Made by a program: the position numbers and the translations under genes. DNA of 64,000 nt, from the NCBI GenBank assembly GCA_043513815.1, contig CP121313.1, positions 434,001-498,000 of the forward strand. Direction: 5' to 3'. The DNA is from JANQIO01 sp043513815 (GTDB lineage Bacteria; Pseudomonadota; Gammaproteobacteria; Pseudomonadales; Halieaceae). Shown piece after piece: positions 36,945 through 45,055 of the stretch. The notes under the pieces are model-generated. The model ran no database searches and had not been told where the DNA came from. It saw nothing but the letters and a program-made list of their open reading frames with translations. The stretch's first letter is position 1. Each line of letters opens with the position of its first letter.

Positions 36945-38176
36945 TGCAGACTTTCCTGCCGCCGGACTATATTGCCACCCGTGTCGGCCAGCAGGCGGAC
37001 TCTATCCTGCGCGACTGCGTTCACTGTGGCCTTTGCAACGCCACCTGTCCGACCTACCAGGTTGAGCGCAACGAGTTGGACGGCCCCCGGGGTCGTATTT
37101 ACCTGATCAAGCAGATGCTGGAGGGAGAGCCGGTCAGCGAGCTGACCCGCCACCATCTGGATCGCTGCCTGGTCTGTCAGGCCTGCGAAACGACCTGCCC
37201 TTCGGGGGTCAACTACCACCAGTTGCTGGATATCGGTCGCGCTGAGCTGGAGCGGCGCGTCCCGCGCTCTGTACCGCAAAGACTGCAGCGCGCGCTGTTA
37301 CGCGGCGTGATGTCTCGGCGCCAGTTCACCCGGCCGCTGTTTGCCCTGGCGCGTCTGGTGCGCCCACTGCTGCCGGCTGCATTGCGAGGACATATTCCGC
37401 AGTGGCGCGGGACGATTGCCGGGCGCAGCGAATCCCACCCGCGCCAGGTCATCCTGGTGCAGGGCTGTGTGCAGCCCGCCATGTCGCCCACCACCAACCA
37501 GGCGGCCACGAAAGTACTTGATGCGCTGGGGGTGCAAGCGTTGAGCATCGGCGCGGAAACCTGCTGTGGCGCGCTCGCGGCTCACTCTGGCGGCCAGATT
37601 CAGGCCCGGGAGCAGGCAAAGCGCAATATCGATGCCTGGTGGCCGGCGATAGAAGACGGCGCCGAAGCCGTGCTGATGACGGCCAGCGGCTGCAGCAACC
37701 ATGTACAGGACTATCCGGCGCTGCTGGCGGAAGATCCCTCCTACGCTGACCGTGCACAGCGCGTGGCTGGGCTGCTCAAGGACATCAGCGAATTTCTCGA
37801 CACCGAGCCACTGGAGACGCTGCCTGTAAACAGCCAGCAGCGTATTGCCTGGCACTGTCCCTGCACCGCCCAGCACGGCCAGGCCCTCGATGCGCCCACC
37901 CGGCGGGTGCTGACGCGGCTGGGCTTCGAGCTGCCCGCGGTACGCGATGCGCATCTGTGCTGTGGCTCAGCGGGTAGCTATTCCCTGTTCCAGCCGGAGA
38001 TGGCCCAGACCCTGCGCAAGCGCAAGCTCGAGGCGCTGCAGGCCAGCGACCCCCAGCAGATTGTTACCGCCAATATCGGCTGCCAGGTACACCTGGGCGC
38101 GGGCACCGAGACCCCGGTGGTTCACTGGGTCGAACTGGTGGCGCGCTCGCTGGACGCTACACTGCAGACATCCTGA
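36944..38176 (+). CDS. glcF: Glycolate oxidase iron-sulfur subunit
   Basis: A 410-residue protein passing electrons from GlcD/E onward. Two 4Fe-4S motifs are complete: C25-C28-C31-C35 (CVHCGLCNATCP) and C75-C78-C81-C85 (CLVCQACETTCP). Two CCG domains follow (ETCCGALAAHSGG and LCCGSAGSYSLFQPE), which in related proteins bind a non-cubane cluster. The ending PVVHWVELVARSLD is typical of GlcF. Confidence 0.94.
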   Translation: MQTFLPPDYIATRVGQQADSILRDCVHCGLCNATCPTYQVERNELDGPRGRIYLIKQMLEGEPVSELTRHHLDRCLVCQACETTCPSGVNYHQLLDIGRAELERRVPRSVPQRLQRALLRGVMSRRQFTRPLFALARLVRPLLPAALRGHIPQWRGTIAGRSESHPRQVILVQGCVQPAMSPTTNQAATKVLDALGVQALSIGAETCCGALAAHSGGQIQAREQAKRNIDAWWPAIEDGAEAVLMTASGCSNHVQDYPALLAEDPSYADRAQRVAGLLKDISEFLDTEPLETLPVNSQQRIAWHCPCTAQHGQALDAPTRRVLTRLGFELPAVRDAHLCCGSAGSYSLFQPEMAQTLRKRKLEALQASDPQQIVTANIGCQVHLGAGTETPVVHWVELVARSLDATLQTS

Positions 38177-38216
38177 AAAGCAGGCGCATCACCGCTGATG
38201 CCCGAGGAGTTGCACC

Positions 38217-38645
38217 GTGTTTGAGAATGAACATCCCGCGCGCAGGGCCGCGCTACTGTCCCGTGAATACGTCCAGACTCACAATCGTGAAGGCTGGCTG
38301 GGCCTGTATTCAGAAGATGCCAGCATCGAGGACCCCATCGGTATCTCACCGCTGGACCCCACCGGGGAGGGGCATCGCGGTCGCGTGGCCCGGGAAGCTT
38401 TCTGGGACACCTTTATTGCTCCCGTCGATATCAGCATCGAGATACTGCACAGCTACGCCGCAGGCCTTGAATGCGCCAACCACATCATCATCACCACCAC
38501 CATCGATGACGGCCAGGGCAAACGCTTTGAACAGAAGGTGCAGGGCATTTTCACCTACCAGGTCAACGAGGCCGGTGAGCTGATGGCCCTGCGCGGTTAC
38601 TGGGAGGTGGATGATCCCAACAACAGCCTGACGGAGTTGTCATGA
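38217..38645 (+). CDS. NTF2-like/SnoaL-type protein (ketosteroid isomerase fold)
   Basis: A 142-residue small alpha+beta protein of the nuclear-transport-factor-2 superfamily. The pattern REYVQTHNREGWLGLYSEDASIEDPIG and the closing LMALRGYWEVDD are characteristic. GTG start with GAGGAG upstream. Its stop overlaps the methyltransferase ATG, so it probably works with that enzyme. Active-site residues of true ketosteroid isomerases cannot be confirmed, and this fold serves many roles. Confidence 0.75.
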   Translation: MFENEHPARRAALLSREYVQTHNREGWLGLYSEDASIEDPIGISPLDPTGEGHRGRVAREAFWDTFIAPVDISIEILHSYAAGLECANHIIITTTIDDGQGKRFEQKVQGIFTYQVNEAGELMALRGYWEVDDPNNSLTELS

Positions 38646-39484
38646 CCGCGAATACCGAACAGATCGACTACTGGAATGGCGAGGCCGGTCAGCGCTGGGC
38701 CGGCTACGACGACATGATGTCGCGGCTACTGGCGCCGGTGGCTGAACTGCTGCTGGACCATGCACCTCCCGGCGGCGTACGCGCCGCGTTGGATGTCGGT
38801 TGTGGCGGTGGTAGCCAGAGCCTGCAGCTGGCGCGAAGACTGGACGCCGGTGCCCGGGTAACCGGGGTAGATATCTCGGAGCCGCTGCTGGCAGTGGCGC
38901 GGCGCCGGGCGGAGAAGGTGGAAGAGGACCTGGAGTTTCTGCAGGCGGACGCGGCCGTGCATCGCTTTGAACCGCACAGCTTTGACCTGTTGTTTTCCCG
39001 CTTCGGCGTCATGTTCTTCGATGACCCGGAGGCGGCCTTTGCCAACCTGCGTCACGCCCTGGTGCCCAGTGCACCATTGCTGTTTTGCTGCTGGCAGGCG
39101 CTGCAGGATAACCCCTGGACCTGGTTGGCGGTGCAGGCAGCGCTGCAACATGTACCCGCGCCACCGGCGCCGCGGCCGGGCGAGCCTGGACCATTTGCCT
39201 TTGCCGACCCGGTCAGGGTAGAAGCTATCCTCGGCAGGGCCGGATTCGAGGACATCAATATTCACAACCAGCCCATCACCCTGCACTGGGGCGAGGGCGA
39301 GACGCTGGCCGACCAGGTGCGGGAACTGGTGCAGATCGGTCCGGTGGGCCGGCTACTGACGGACCAGCCCGCAGAAGTACGCGAACAGGTGCGTGAATCA
39401 ATTGCCGAAGTGATGACACCCTACTACGACGGCGAGGCGCTGGTGCTGGAAGGGGCGACCTGGTTTGTCAGCGCCCGCGCCTAG
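38642..39484 (+). CDS. Class I SAM-dependent methyltransferase
   Basis: A 280-residue Rossmann-fold methyltransferase. Motif I is ALDVGCGGGSQSLQLAR, followed by VTGVDISEPLLAVARRRA and FDLLFSRFGVMFFDDPEAAFANL, a UbiE-like layout. The substrate is unknown. It is translationally coupled (ATGA) to the NTF2-like gene, with which it forms a two-gene unit behind glcDEF. Confidence 0.85.
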   Translation: MTANTEQIDYWNGEAGQRWAGYDDMMSRLLAPVAELLLDHAPPGGVRAALDVGCGGGSQSLQLARRLDAGARVTGVDISEPLLAVARRRAEKVEEDLEFLQADAAVHRFEPHSFDLLFSRFGVMFFDDPEAAFANLRHALVPSAPLLFCCWQALQDNPWTWLAVQAALQHVPAPPAPRPGEPGPFAFADPVRVEAILGRAGFEDINIHNQPITLHWGEGETLADQVRELVQIGPVGRLLTDQPAEVREQVRESIAEVMTPYYDGEALVLEGATWFVSARA

Positions 39485-39880
39485 CGGTCAGGGCCCTCAG
39501 TCTTTAGTACATCTGCGGTATCGACTTATTGATGCCAGGAAGCCGCACGCGCTCCGCCGGAACTAGCCCCAACAACGACCTTCGACTCTGTCGCCTTGGA
39601 ACACTGCACATGAGTAGGGTGTGAGCCGGCCGCAGGTCTCCCCGGACCGTCAACGGCCAGGGTGCGTTCTCAACTGGTCATTGCCGAGCGCGACAGGGAT
39701 GTCACGCTTTTAGCGTGTCCGGGAGGCCCGCTCCGGGAGGCCCGCTCAGGGAGGCCCGCTCAGGGAGGCCCGCGGCCCGTTCGCGCCCGACCTGCGGACA
39801 GACCCCGTTCGGCGTCAGTCCCCGGCTATGCGCCAGGGCCAGTTCGTGGCCGAGCTACGGAGCTATTAGGAGCTTGCTGA
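39485..39880. other. Gene-free spacer with palindromes and a tandem repeat
   Basis: About 400 bp with no credible gene between a methyltransferase and a convergent enoyl-CoA hydratase gene. It contains a perfect small hairpin CACGCT-TTT-AGCGTG (39703-39717) preceded by a GACA-GGGA-TGTC palindrome (39692-39703), then the 14-bp tandem repeat at 39721-39774 and a GGACAGACCCC stretch. The close packing of palindromes and repeats resembles repetitive extragenic elements. Whether copies occur elsewhere cannot be seen from this window. Confidence 0.5.
39721..39774 (+). repeat. 14-bp tandem repeat, ~3.9 copies
   Basis: Unit GGGAGGCCCGCTCA is repeated at 39721, 39735, 39749 and (partial, diverging after GGGAGGCCCGC) 39763. 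Copy one differs from two and three only at its last base. The near-identity points to recent slippage or selection. Confidence 0.9.
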
Positions 39881-40678
39881 CTAGTCGCCGCGGAACTCGG
39901 GATCGCGTTGTTCGAAGAAGGCGCGTGCGCCTTCCACGGCATCTTCCATGCCCTGGGCCAGCAAGAACTGGTCGGCATCCATGAAGCTGGTGGCCTCATT
40001 GAGCGCGTTGGCGCTGGCGTTGATGGCGCGCTTGGCCATGCGCAGCGGTACCGGTGGCATGGCGGCCAGCTGCTGTCCCAGTACCCGGGCGCGCGCCAGC
40101 GCTTCCCCTGGCTCCGCCAGGTAGTCCACCAGCCCCCAGTCCATGGCTTTGTCGGCAGGCAGCCGCTCGGCCAGCAGCAGTAGCTGCTTGGTTTTGGCCG
40201 GGCCGATCAGGTTCACGAAGCGCGGCACGCTCTGCCAGCTCATGTTCATGCCGAGTTTGAGCTCCGGCACATAGAGCGTGGCGTCCTGGGAAGCCACGCG
40301 CCAGTCGCAGGCGACGGCCAGCGCCATGCCACCGCCAATGCACATGCCTTCCATTGCCACCACGGTCACAGCCTCGATCGCTTCCCAGGCGCTGCACAGG
40401 GTCGGGCCCACTTTCAGCAACGTGCGCTTCTCCGCCACCGACAGCTTGCCTATGGCGGCCAGTTCCGGGTCGCGCAAATCCATGCCGGCGGTAAAGGTAT
40501 CGGAGCGACCGGTCAGGATTACGCAGCTCAGTTCGCTGTCGTCCTGGATCTCACGCGCCAGGGCAGTCAGCTCGCGCATCAGCGCGTTGCTGAGGCTATT
40601 GACCTTGGAGCCGGAGTCGACATGCACGGTCAGCACACGCCCGTCGCGTTCTACCTGCAGTAAATCCCATTCACTCAT
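39881..40678 (-). CDS. Enoyl-CoA hydratase/isomerase family protein
   Basis: A 265-residue crotonase-fold protein. TFTAGMDLRDPE is the oxyanion-hole motif, and AMEGMCIGGGMALAVACDWRVASQDATLYVPELKLGMNM follows. The usual catalytic Glu position in this second motif (VPELKLG) is retained, while the first glutamate region differs from housekeeping hydratases, so the reaction is uncertain. I chose the ATG at 40678 over an upstream start whose extra residues have no crotonase match. It stands 33 bp downstream of the CuyA-like lyase gene and may be co-transcribed. Confidence 0.82.
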   Translation of the reverse strand: MSEWDLLQVERDGRVLTVHVDSGSKVNSLSNALMRELTALAREIQDDSELSCVILTGRSDTFTAGMDLRDPELAAIGKLSVAEKRTLLKVGPTLCSAWEAIEAVTVVAMEGMCIGGGMALAVACDWRVASQDATLYVPELKLGMNMSWQSVPRFVNLIGPAKTKQLLLLAERLPADKAMDWGLVDYLAEPGEALARARVLGQQLAAMPPVPLRMAKRAINASANALNEATSFMDADQFLLAQGMEDAVEGARAFFEQRDPEFRGD

Positions 40679-40711
40679 CGTTGCTCCGCCTCTGCCTGTC
40701 ATCGCCTGCTC

Positions 40712-41704
40712 TCAGAGCAGTTCCTCAAGGTACCCGAACAGTGCGGCGCTGCCGCCGGTGTGCAGGAATACCACGTTCTCGCCCGCGAATTGTCCCTGCC
40801 GGATCATGTCGATCATGCCCGCCAGGCCCTTGCCGCTGTAGACCGGGTCGAACAGCAGTCCCTCCAGTCGGGCGAGCATTAACAGGGCTTCCCTCATGCC
40901 TTCGGTCGGAATCCCGTAACCCTCCCCAATGTAGTCGCAGCAGGCGACCACGTCCTGTTCGCGCACGCAGCCGGGGGCGCCGATCAGCTCGGCGGTGGCA
41001 CATGCGAGGTCGAACACCCGTGGTACCTGTATGTCCTCCGGCGCGTTCACACCGATACCCAGAACCGGAATATTGGCGTTGGTGGCGCACAGTCCCGCCA
41101 CCAGCCCCGCCTGGGTGCCGGCGCTGCCGGTGGCATGAATGACCCGGTCAATTTTCAGGCCCATGTCATTGGCCTGGGTCAGCAGTTCGATGGCGCAGTT
41201 GACGTAGCCCAGCGCACCCACCGGGTTGGAGCCGCCGCCGGGGATGACGTAGGGCTTGCGACCGGCACTGCGCAAGGATTCGGCCTGGTCCTCCATGACC
41301 GCGTTCATGTCTGCGCCCTTGGGGTGGTGCTGGATGTTGGCGTCGAACATGCGGTCCAGGAAGACGTTGCCGGAGTTCAGGTAGTCGTCATCCGGGTCTA
41401 TGATGCGGTTCTCGAAGTGCAGCTCACAGGCCAGCCCCATGCGGGCCGCCGCGGCGGCGGTCTGGCGGGCGTGGTTGGACTGCACCGCACCCTGGGTGAT
41501 CACGGTGTCGGCACCCTGTTCGAGAGCTTCGGCGATCAGGAATTCGAGTTTGCGGGTCTTGTTGCCGCCACCTCCGAGGCCGGTGCAGTCGTCGCGCTTG
41601 ACGTAGAGGGTTGGGCCGCCCAGGGCTTCCGAAAGTCGCGGCAGCGGCTCCAGCGGTGTCGGCAGGTGGGCGAGACGGGTGCGGGGGAAACGTGCGAGAT
41701 GCAT
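40712..41704 (-). CDS. D-cysteine desulfhydrase / L-cysteate sulfo-lyase-like PLP enzyme
   Basis: A 330-residue fold-type II PLP enzyme of the ACC deaminase/D-cysteine desulfhydrase family. The PLP lysine lies in GGGGNKTRKLEF; TQGAVQSNHARQTAAAAARMG and PGGGSNPVGALGYV (phosphate cup) follow. Members release pyruvate and ammonia together with sulfide (from D-cysteine) or sulfite (from L-cysteate, CuyA). The N terminus LARFPR...PTPLEPLPRLS and the neighbouring TauE/SafE exporter favour the CuyA reading, but substrate cannot be proven by sequence alone. It directly follows the racemase gene on the same strand. Confidence 0.85.
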   Translation of the reverse strand: MHLARFPRTRLAHLPTPLEPLPRLSEALGGPTLYVKRDDCTGLGGGGNKTRKLEFLIAEALEQGADTVITQGAVQSNHARQTAAAAARMGLACELHFENRIIDPDDDYLNSGNVFLDRMFDANIQHHPKGADMNAVMEDQAESLRSAGRKPYVIPGGGSNPVGALGYVNCAIELLTQANDMGLKIDRVIHATGSAGTQAGLVAGLCATNANIPVLGIGVNAPEDIQVPRVFDLACATAELIGAPGCVREQDVVACCDYIGEGYGIPTEGMREALLMLARLEGLLFDPVYSGKGLAGMIDMIRQGQFAGENVVFLHTGGSAALFGYLEELL

Positions 41705-42397
41705 CTATTGGGATCCTTGGGCTAATTCGATGGTGCGCTGCACCAACAGGTCGGTGGATGAATACAGGGGTGCCGGTGCACTCTTGGGCGCCAGCATAAG
41801 TGGAATTTCGGTACAGCCGGCGACCAGGGCCTCGGCGCCGCTGAACACCAGTGAGGCGGCCAGTTGTGCGATGCCGCTGGCGATGTCGGGGTCACGCTCG
41901 CCGGCCTTGATACGGTAGACCAGGGCCATGAAGGTAGCGATTTCATCGTCGCTCCACAGCACCGGTTCGCAGCCCGCCGCGGTCAGCGCCTGTTGGTAGA
42001 GTTCCGCCTGCAGACAGCCCTCGGCGGCCATCACGCCCACCGGGCCATGGCCCGCTGCAGTCACCGCCTCGACGGTGACATCCACGATACTGACAAAGGG
42101 AATGCTCACTGCACGGCGAATCTCATCGCTATAGGCATGGGCGGTATTGCAGACCATGACCAGGAAATCGGCACCGCCGCGTTCCAGTCCGGCGGCCATG
42201 TCTGCCAACTGCGGGCCGACGCTGGGACTGCGTCCGGCGATGGCGTCGTGGCGGTTGGGCACGGTGGGATTGTGGTCTATCAGCAGGCGGACATGGTCCT
42301 GGTCACTGTCGGCGTCGGTGCCCGCGACCAGTTTGGCGAGAAAGTCCACCGTGGCTTCCGGGCCCAGCCCGCCCAGCACTCCGGCGATTTTTGACAT
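41705..42397 (-). CDS. Aspartate/glutamate racemase-family protein
   Basis: A 230-residue cofactor-independent amino-acid racemase. The two catalytic cysteines are in VMVCNTAH and VAGCTEIPLML; the start IAGVLGGLGPEATVDFL is the family hallmark. Its stop directly abuts the start of the PLP lyase gene, so the pair is probably translated together. A role in interconverting D- and L-forms of the lyase substrate is inferred from this pairing. Confidence 0.88.
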   Translation of the reverse strand: MSKIAGVLGGLGPEATVDFLAKLVAGTDADSDQDHVRLLIDHNPTVPNRHDAIAGRSPSVGPQLADMAAGLERGGADFLVMVCNTAHAYSDEIRRAVSIPFVSIVDVTVEAVTAAGHGPVGVMAAEGCLQAELYQQALTAAGCEPVLWSDDEIATFMALVYRIKAGERDPDIASGIAQLAASLVFSGAEALVAGCTEIPLMLAPKSAPAPLYSSTDLLVQRTIELAQGSQ

Positions 42398-42490
42398 CGT
42401 GGCAGTCCTGTTCCTGTAGGGCGTGCCATTGTGTCGGAATCATCGGCAAAACTCGACACCGCCATGACTTGTGGTCGAGAATGCCGGCCC

Positions 42491-43246
42491 ATGCTCAGCG
42501 ATCCCCTGTTCTATCTCTGCTCCGTGCCTGCGGTCATGCTGTATGGCATTGCCAAGGGCGGCTTTGGCGGGCCGATGGCGGTGCTGGCCGTGCCACTGAT
42601 GGCGCTGGTCATGTCGCCCACCCTGGCGGCGGCTATCCTGCTGCCTATCCTGGTGGTCATGGATGCGCTGGTGGTGAAAACCTACTGGGGCATTTTCGAC
42701 CGGCGGGCGCTGCAGATTCTCCTGCCAGGGGCCATTGTTGGCATTGGTCTCGGCTACCTGTCGGCAGACCTGTTCAACGACGATCTCATGCGCCTGATGG
42801 TGGGCGCCATATCCCTGCTGTTCGGCCTGCAGTCCCTGTTCACCCTCAAGGCGGGAAGCACTGCGGGCCACCAACCTGTCGCCGGTGGGCTGTTCGGCAT
42901 GGTGGCTGGTTTTACCAGTTTCAGCATTCACGCCGGCGGGCCCCCCTTCAGCATGTACCTGATGCCCAAGGGTCTGACGCCGCTGCTGTATGCCGGCACC
43001 GCGGGCATTTTCTTTGCCGTGGTCAATGTGGTGAAGCTGCTGCCCTATTACTACCTGGACCAGCTGGTGCTGGAAAACCTCACCCTGTCGCTGGTGCTGA
43101 TGCCACTGGCGCCGATTGGTGTGGCGGTTGGTCACCGACTGGTAAAGCGGTCGGAAGCGGGTTTCTACTATCGGGTGATCAGTGTGTGCCTGGTAGTACT
43201 GGGTGCACTGCTGGTGCTGCGTGGCGTCAGGGGTCTGGTGCTGTAG
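42491..43246 (+). CDS. TauE/SafE-family permease, possible sulfite exporter
   Basis: A 251-residue, ~8-helix membrane protein. YGIAKGGFGGPMAVLAVPLMALVMSP is the N-terminal family signature, echoed by VAGFTSFSIHAGGPPFSMYLM in the second half. I chose the ATG at 42491 because upstream in-frame residues are polar and Cys-rich. It is divergent, across ~90 bp, from the racemase/CuyA-like pair, so a shared promoter region is likely. Sulfite export would suit a cysteate lyase. Its last 20 bp overlap the convergent Nudix gene. Confidence 0.88.
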   Translation: MLSDPLFYLCSVPAVMLYGIAKGGFGGPMAVLAVPLMALVMSPTLAAAILLPILVVMDALVVKTYWGIFDRRALQILLPGAIVGIGLGYLSADLFNDDLMRLMVGAISLLFGLQSLFTLKAGSTAGHQPVAGGLFGMVAGFTSFSIHAGGPPFSMYLMPKGLTPLLYAGTAGIFFAVVNVVKLLPYYYLDQLVLENLTLSLVLMPLAPIGVAVGHRLVKRSEAGFYYRVISVCLVVLGALLVLRGVRGLVL

Positions 43247-43745
43247 CTTGCAGTTCCTGCTCTGCCAGCCGGCGAATGACCTGCGCCTGGCCGGGAAAGC
43301 GCCACTCCCAGCGGTCAAAATCCGACGGCGCCAGGTAAAAAGCATCCCGCACTTCCAGCCGGGTGGGTGGGTCGATATCCCCTGAAGTAGCGTGATGGTT
43401 GCAGAGATACAGGTGAAAGCCGGTGTCGAACACATCCAGCAACTGTTCCGGCTCCAGCAGCAACCCGGTTTCTTCCCAGGTCTCGCGAAACGCAGTGCAC
43501 TGGGCGCTTTCGCCGTCATTGGCGCTGCCACCTGGAGGACTGAGTTTGCCACTGAGGTTTTCCACCAGCAGCACGCCGCCATCGCGGATCGCCAGGCATC
43601 CGGCGCTGGGTGCCTGCGCGGGTGCGACGATGGGCGGACAGCCCGGGGCTGATTCCGCCACACAGCCCGCCAGCAGAGTGAACAGCAACGCCAGCCCGAG
43701 GTGCCGGGAAATACCGTCAGCTCTGATTGTTTTGCGTGAGTGCAT
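43227..43745 (-). CDS. Nudix hydrolase with a lipoprotein signal peptide
   Basis: A 172-residue protein. Residues ~14-28 are a lipoprotein signal (LGLALLFTLLAGC, Cys28), after which a complete Nudix box spans residues 73-95 (Gx5Ex7REUxEExGU pattern: G73, E79, R87-E88, E91-E92, G94). Nudix enzymes cleave nucleoside-diphosphate derivatives and are normally cytoplasmic, so a lipid-anchored extracytoplasmic Nudix protein is unusual. No alternative internal ATG would remove the signal. The substrate is unknown. Confidence 0.8.
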   Translation of the reverse strand: MHSRKTIRADGISRHLGLALLFTLLAGCVAESAPGCPPIVAPAQAPSAGCLAIRDGGVLLVENLSGKLSPPGGSANDGESAQCTAFRETWEETGLLLEPEQLLDVFDTGFHLYLCNHHATSGDIDPPTRLEVRDAFYLAPSDFDRWEWRFPGQAQVIRRLAEQELQATAPDP

Positions 43746-43812
43746 CTGTTAGCGTCCTGTCGAGACGCCATATGATCCACCAGCCGGCGGCAAATGCAAA
43801 CAAGGAGCGCCC

Positions 43813-44553
43813 ATGGACAGAGTCAAGGACAAGCTGTGTATCGTCACCGGGGCCGCCAGCGGCCTGGGCAAATGCAGTGCCGAATTGCTGGCCGCCGAAG
43901 GGGCGAAGCTGCTGCTCGCAGACATCGATGATGCGGCCGGCGAGGCGCTGGCGGCCGCCCTGCCTGATGCGCACTACCAGCATTGCGACGTCAGCAGCGA
44001 AGCGGACTGGCAGGCATTGATGGCAAAGGCTGACGCGCTGGGCGGACTGGATGTACTGGTCAACAACGCCGGTATCGCCCTGATGGCCACCATCGAGTCC
44101 ACCACCCTGGAGCAGTGGGATCGGGTGCAGCGCATCAACAGCACCAGCGTGTTCCTGGGCTGCAAGCACGGCGTGCAGGCCATGAAGGAGCGCGGCGGCG
44201 CTATCATCAATATGTCGTCGATTGCGGCCATGGTCGGCGTGCCGCTGTTCGCCGCCTACACTGCCTCCAAGGGTGCGGTGCGCGCACTGACCAAGACCGT
44301 CGCCCTCTATTGCCAGCAGAAGGACTACGGGATTCGCTGCAACTCCATTCACCCGGGCGGCATCAATACGCCGATGGGTGCCAAGGCGCTGGATGATGCC
44401 GATGCGGAGGACCTGACGCTGTTGACTGATGCCGGTACCTCAATGGGCGAGCCGGAGGATGTGGGCTGGATGGTGGTCTACCTGGCCTCGGACGAGTCCA
44501 GGCACGTCAACGGTGCGGAGATGTTGGTGGACAACGCCGCCACCGCAGCGTGA
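43813..44553 (+). CDS. Short-chain dehydrogenase/reductase (SDR)
   Basis: A 246-residue NAD(P)-dependent classical SDR. Motifs in order: TGAASGLGKCSAELL, LVNNAGIALM, the catalytic serine INMSSIAAM and YTASKGAV (Tyr and Lys). The asp after beta-2 (LLADIDDAAGE) predicts NAD(H) preference. AAGGAG precedes the ATG. The gene abuts the convergent DUF6491 gene. Substrate not known; closest in style to hydroxysteroid or cyclic-alcohol dehydrogenases. Confidence 0.9.
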   Translation: MDRVKDKLCIVTGAASGLGKCSAELLAAEGAKLLLADIDDAAGEALAAALPDAHYQHCDVSSEADWQALMAKADALGGLDVLVNNAGIALMATIESTTLEQWDRVQRINSTSVFLGCKHGVQAMKERGGAIINMSSIAAMVGVPLFAAYTASKGAVRALTKTVALYCQQKDYGIRCNSIHPGGINTPMGAKALDDADAEDLTLLTDAGTSMGEPEDVGWMVVYLASDESRHVNGAEMLVDNAATAA

Positions 44554-44554
44554 C

Positions 44555-45016
44555 TTATTCCTTCTCCGGTGGCTCGCTGTCGCCGTCACCCACTACCGGG
44601 CCGGCGCCGGTTTCCGGCAGCAGATAGAACTTGCCCAGCCCGCAGCGCCCCATCGGGCGCATACCCATGGTGGGCTCCAGTACGGTAATCAGGTCGACAT
44701 TGCACAGGGAACTTTGGCTGGTGCGGTAGGCGAAGGGCTGGTTCTTGCGCAGGCCGGGGCATCTCTGCGGCAGCACGTTCAGGTAGGTACGGTTGCCGGT
44801 CATCTTGAATTCGATGGTCTGGCTGTCCAGAATCTTGCTGGAGCGAATCTGGGCGATCTGGATACAGTTCTCGCCGGCGTCCGGATCGTACTGGGTAATA
44901 TCCAGCAGCGGATTGGGCTCTGCTTCCTGTGCCGACTCCGGGTTGCCCGCACAGGCGACCAATAGCAGTGCTATCACAGGGGTCAGGCATGGCTTTGCTC
45001 TTGCGATGGCTTTCAT
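44555..45016 (-). CDS. DUF6491-like lipoprotein
   Basis: A 153-residue predicted lipoprotein (lipobox LLLVAC followed by AGNPES). The mature part shows the pattern CIQIAQIRSSKILDSQTIEF...NVLPQRCPGLRKNQPFAYRTS...LCNVDLI and a closing CGLGKFYLL, with cysteines probably paired in the periplasm. It follows the HD-GYP gene on the same strand after ~39 bp and might be co-transcribed. Function unknown. Confidence 0.75.
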   Translation of the reverse strand: MKAIARAKPCLTPVIALLLVACAGNPESAQEAEPNPLLDITQYDPDAGENCIQIAQIRSSKILDSQTIEFKMTGNRTYLNVLPQRCPGLRKNQPFAYRTSQSSLCNVDLITVLEPTMGMRPMGRCGLGKFYLLPETGAGPVVGDGDSEPPEKE

Positions 45017-45055
45017 TTCGGCAGGCCTCCTTTAGCCCCAGCGTGCGCCTCAGGG

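Noticed and set aside
39721..39774. Tandem repeat considered as a CRISPR array
   Set aside because: Units are 14 bp and contiguous, with no spacers and no cas genes.
42440..43780. 446-residue frame on the minus strand across TauE and Nudix genes
   Set aside because: Conflicts with a TauE/SafE gene and a perfect Nudix box in another frame.
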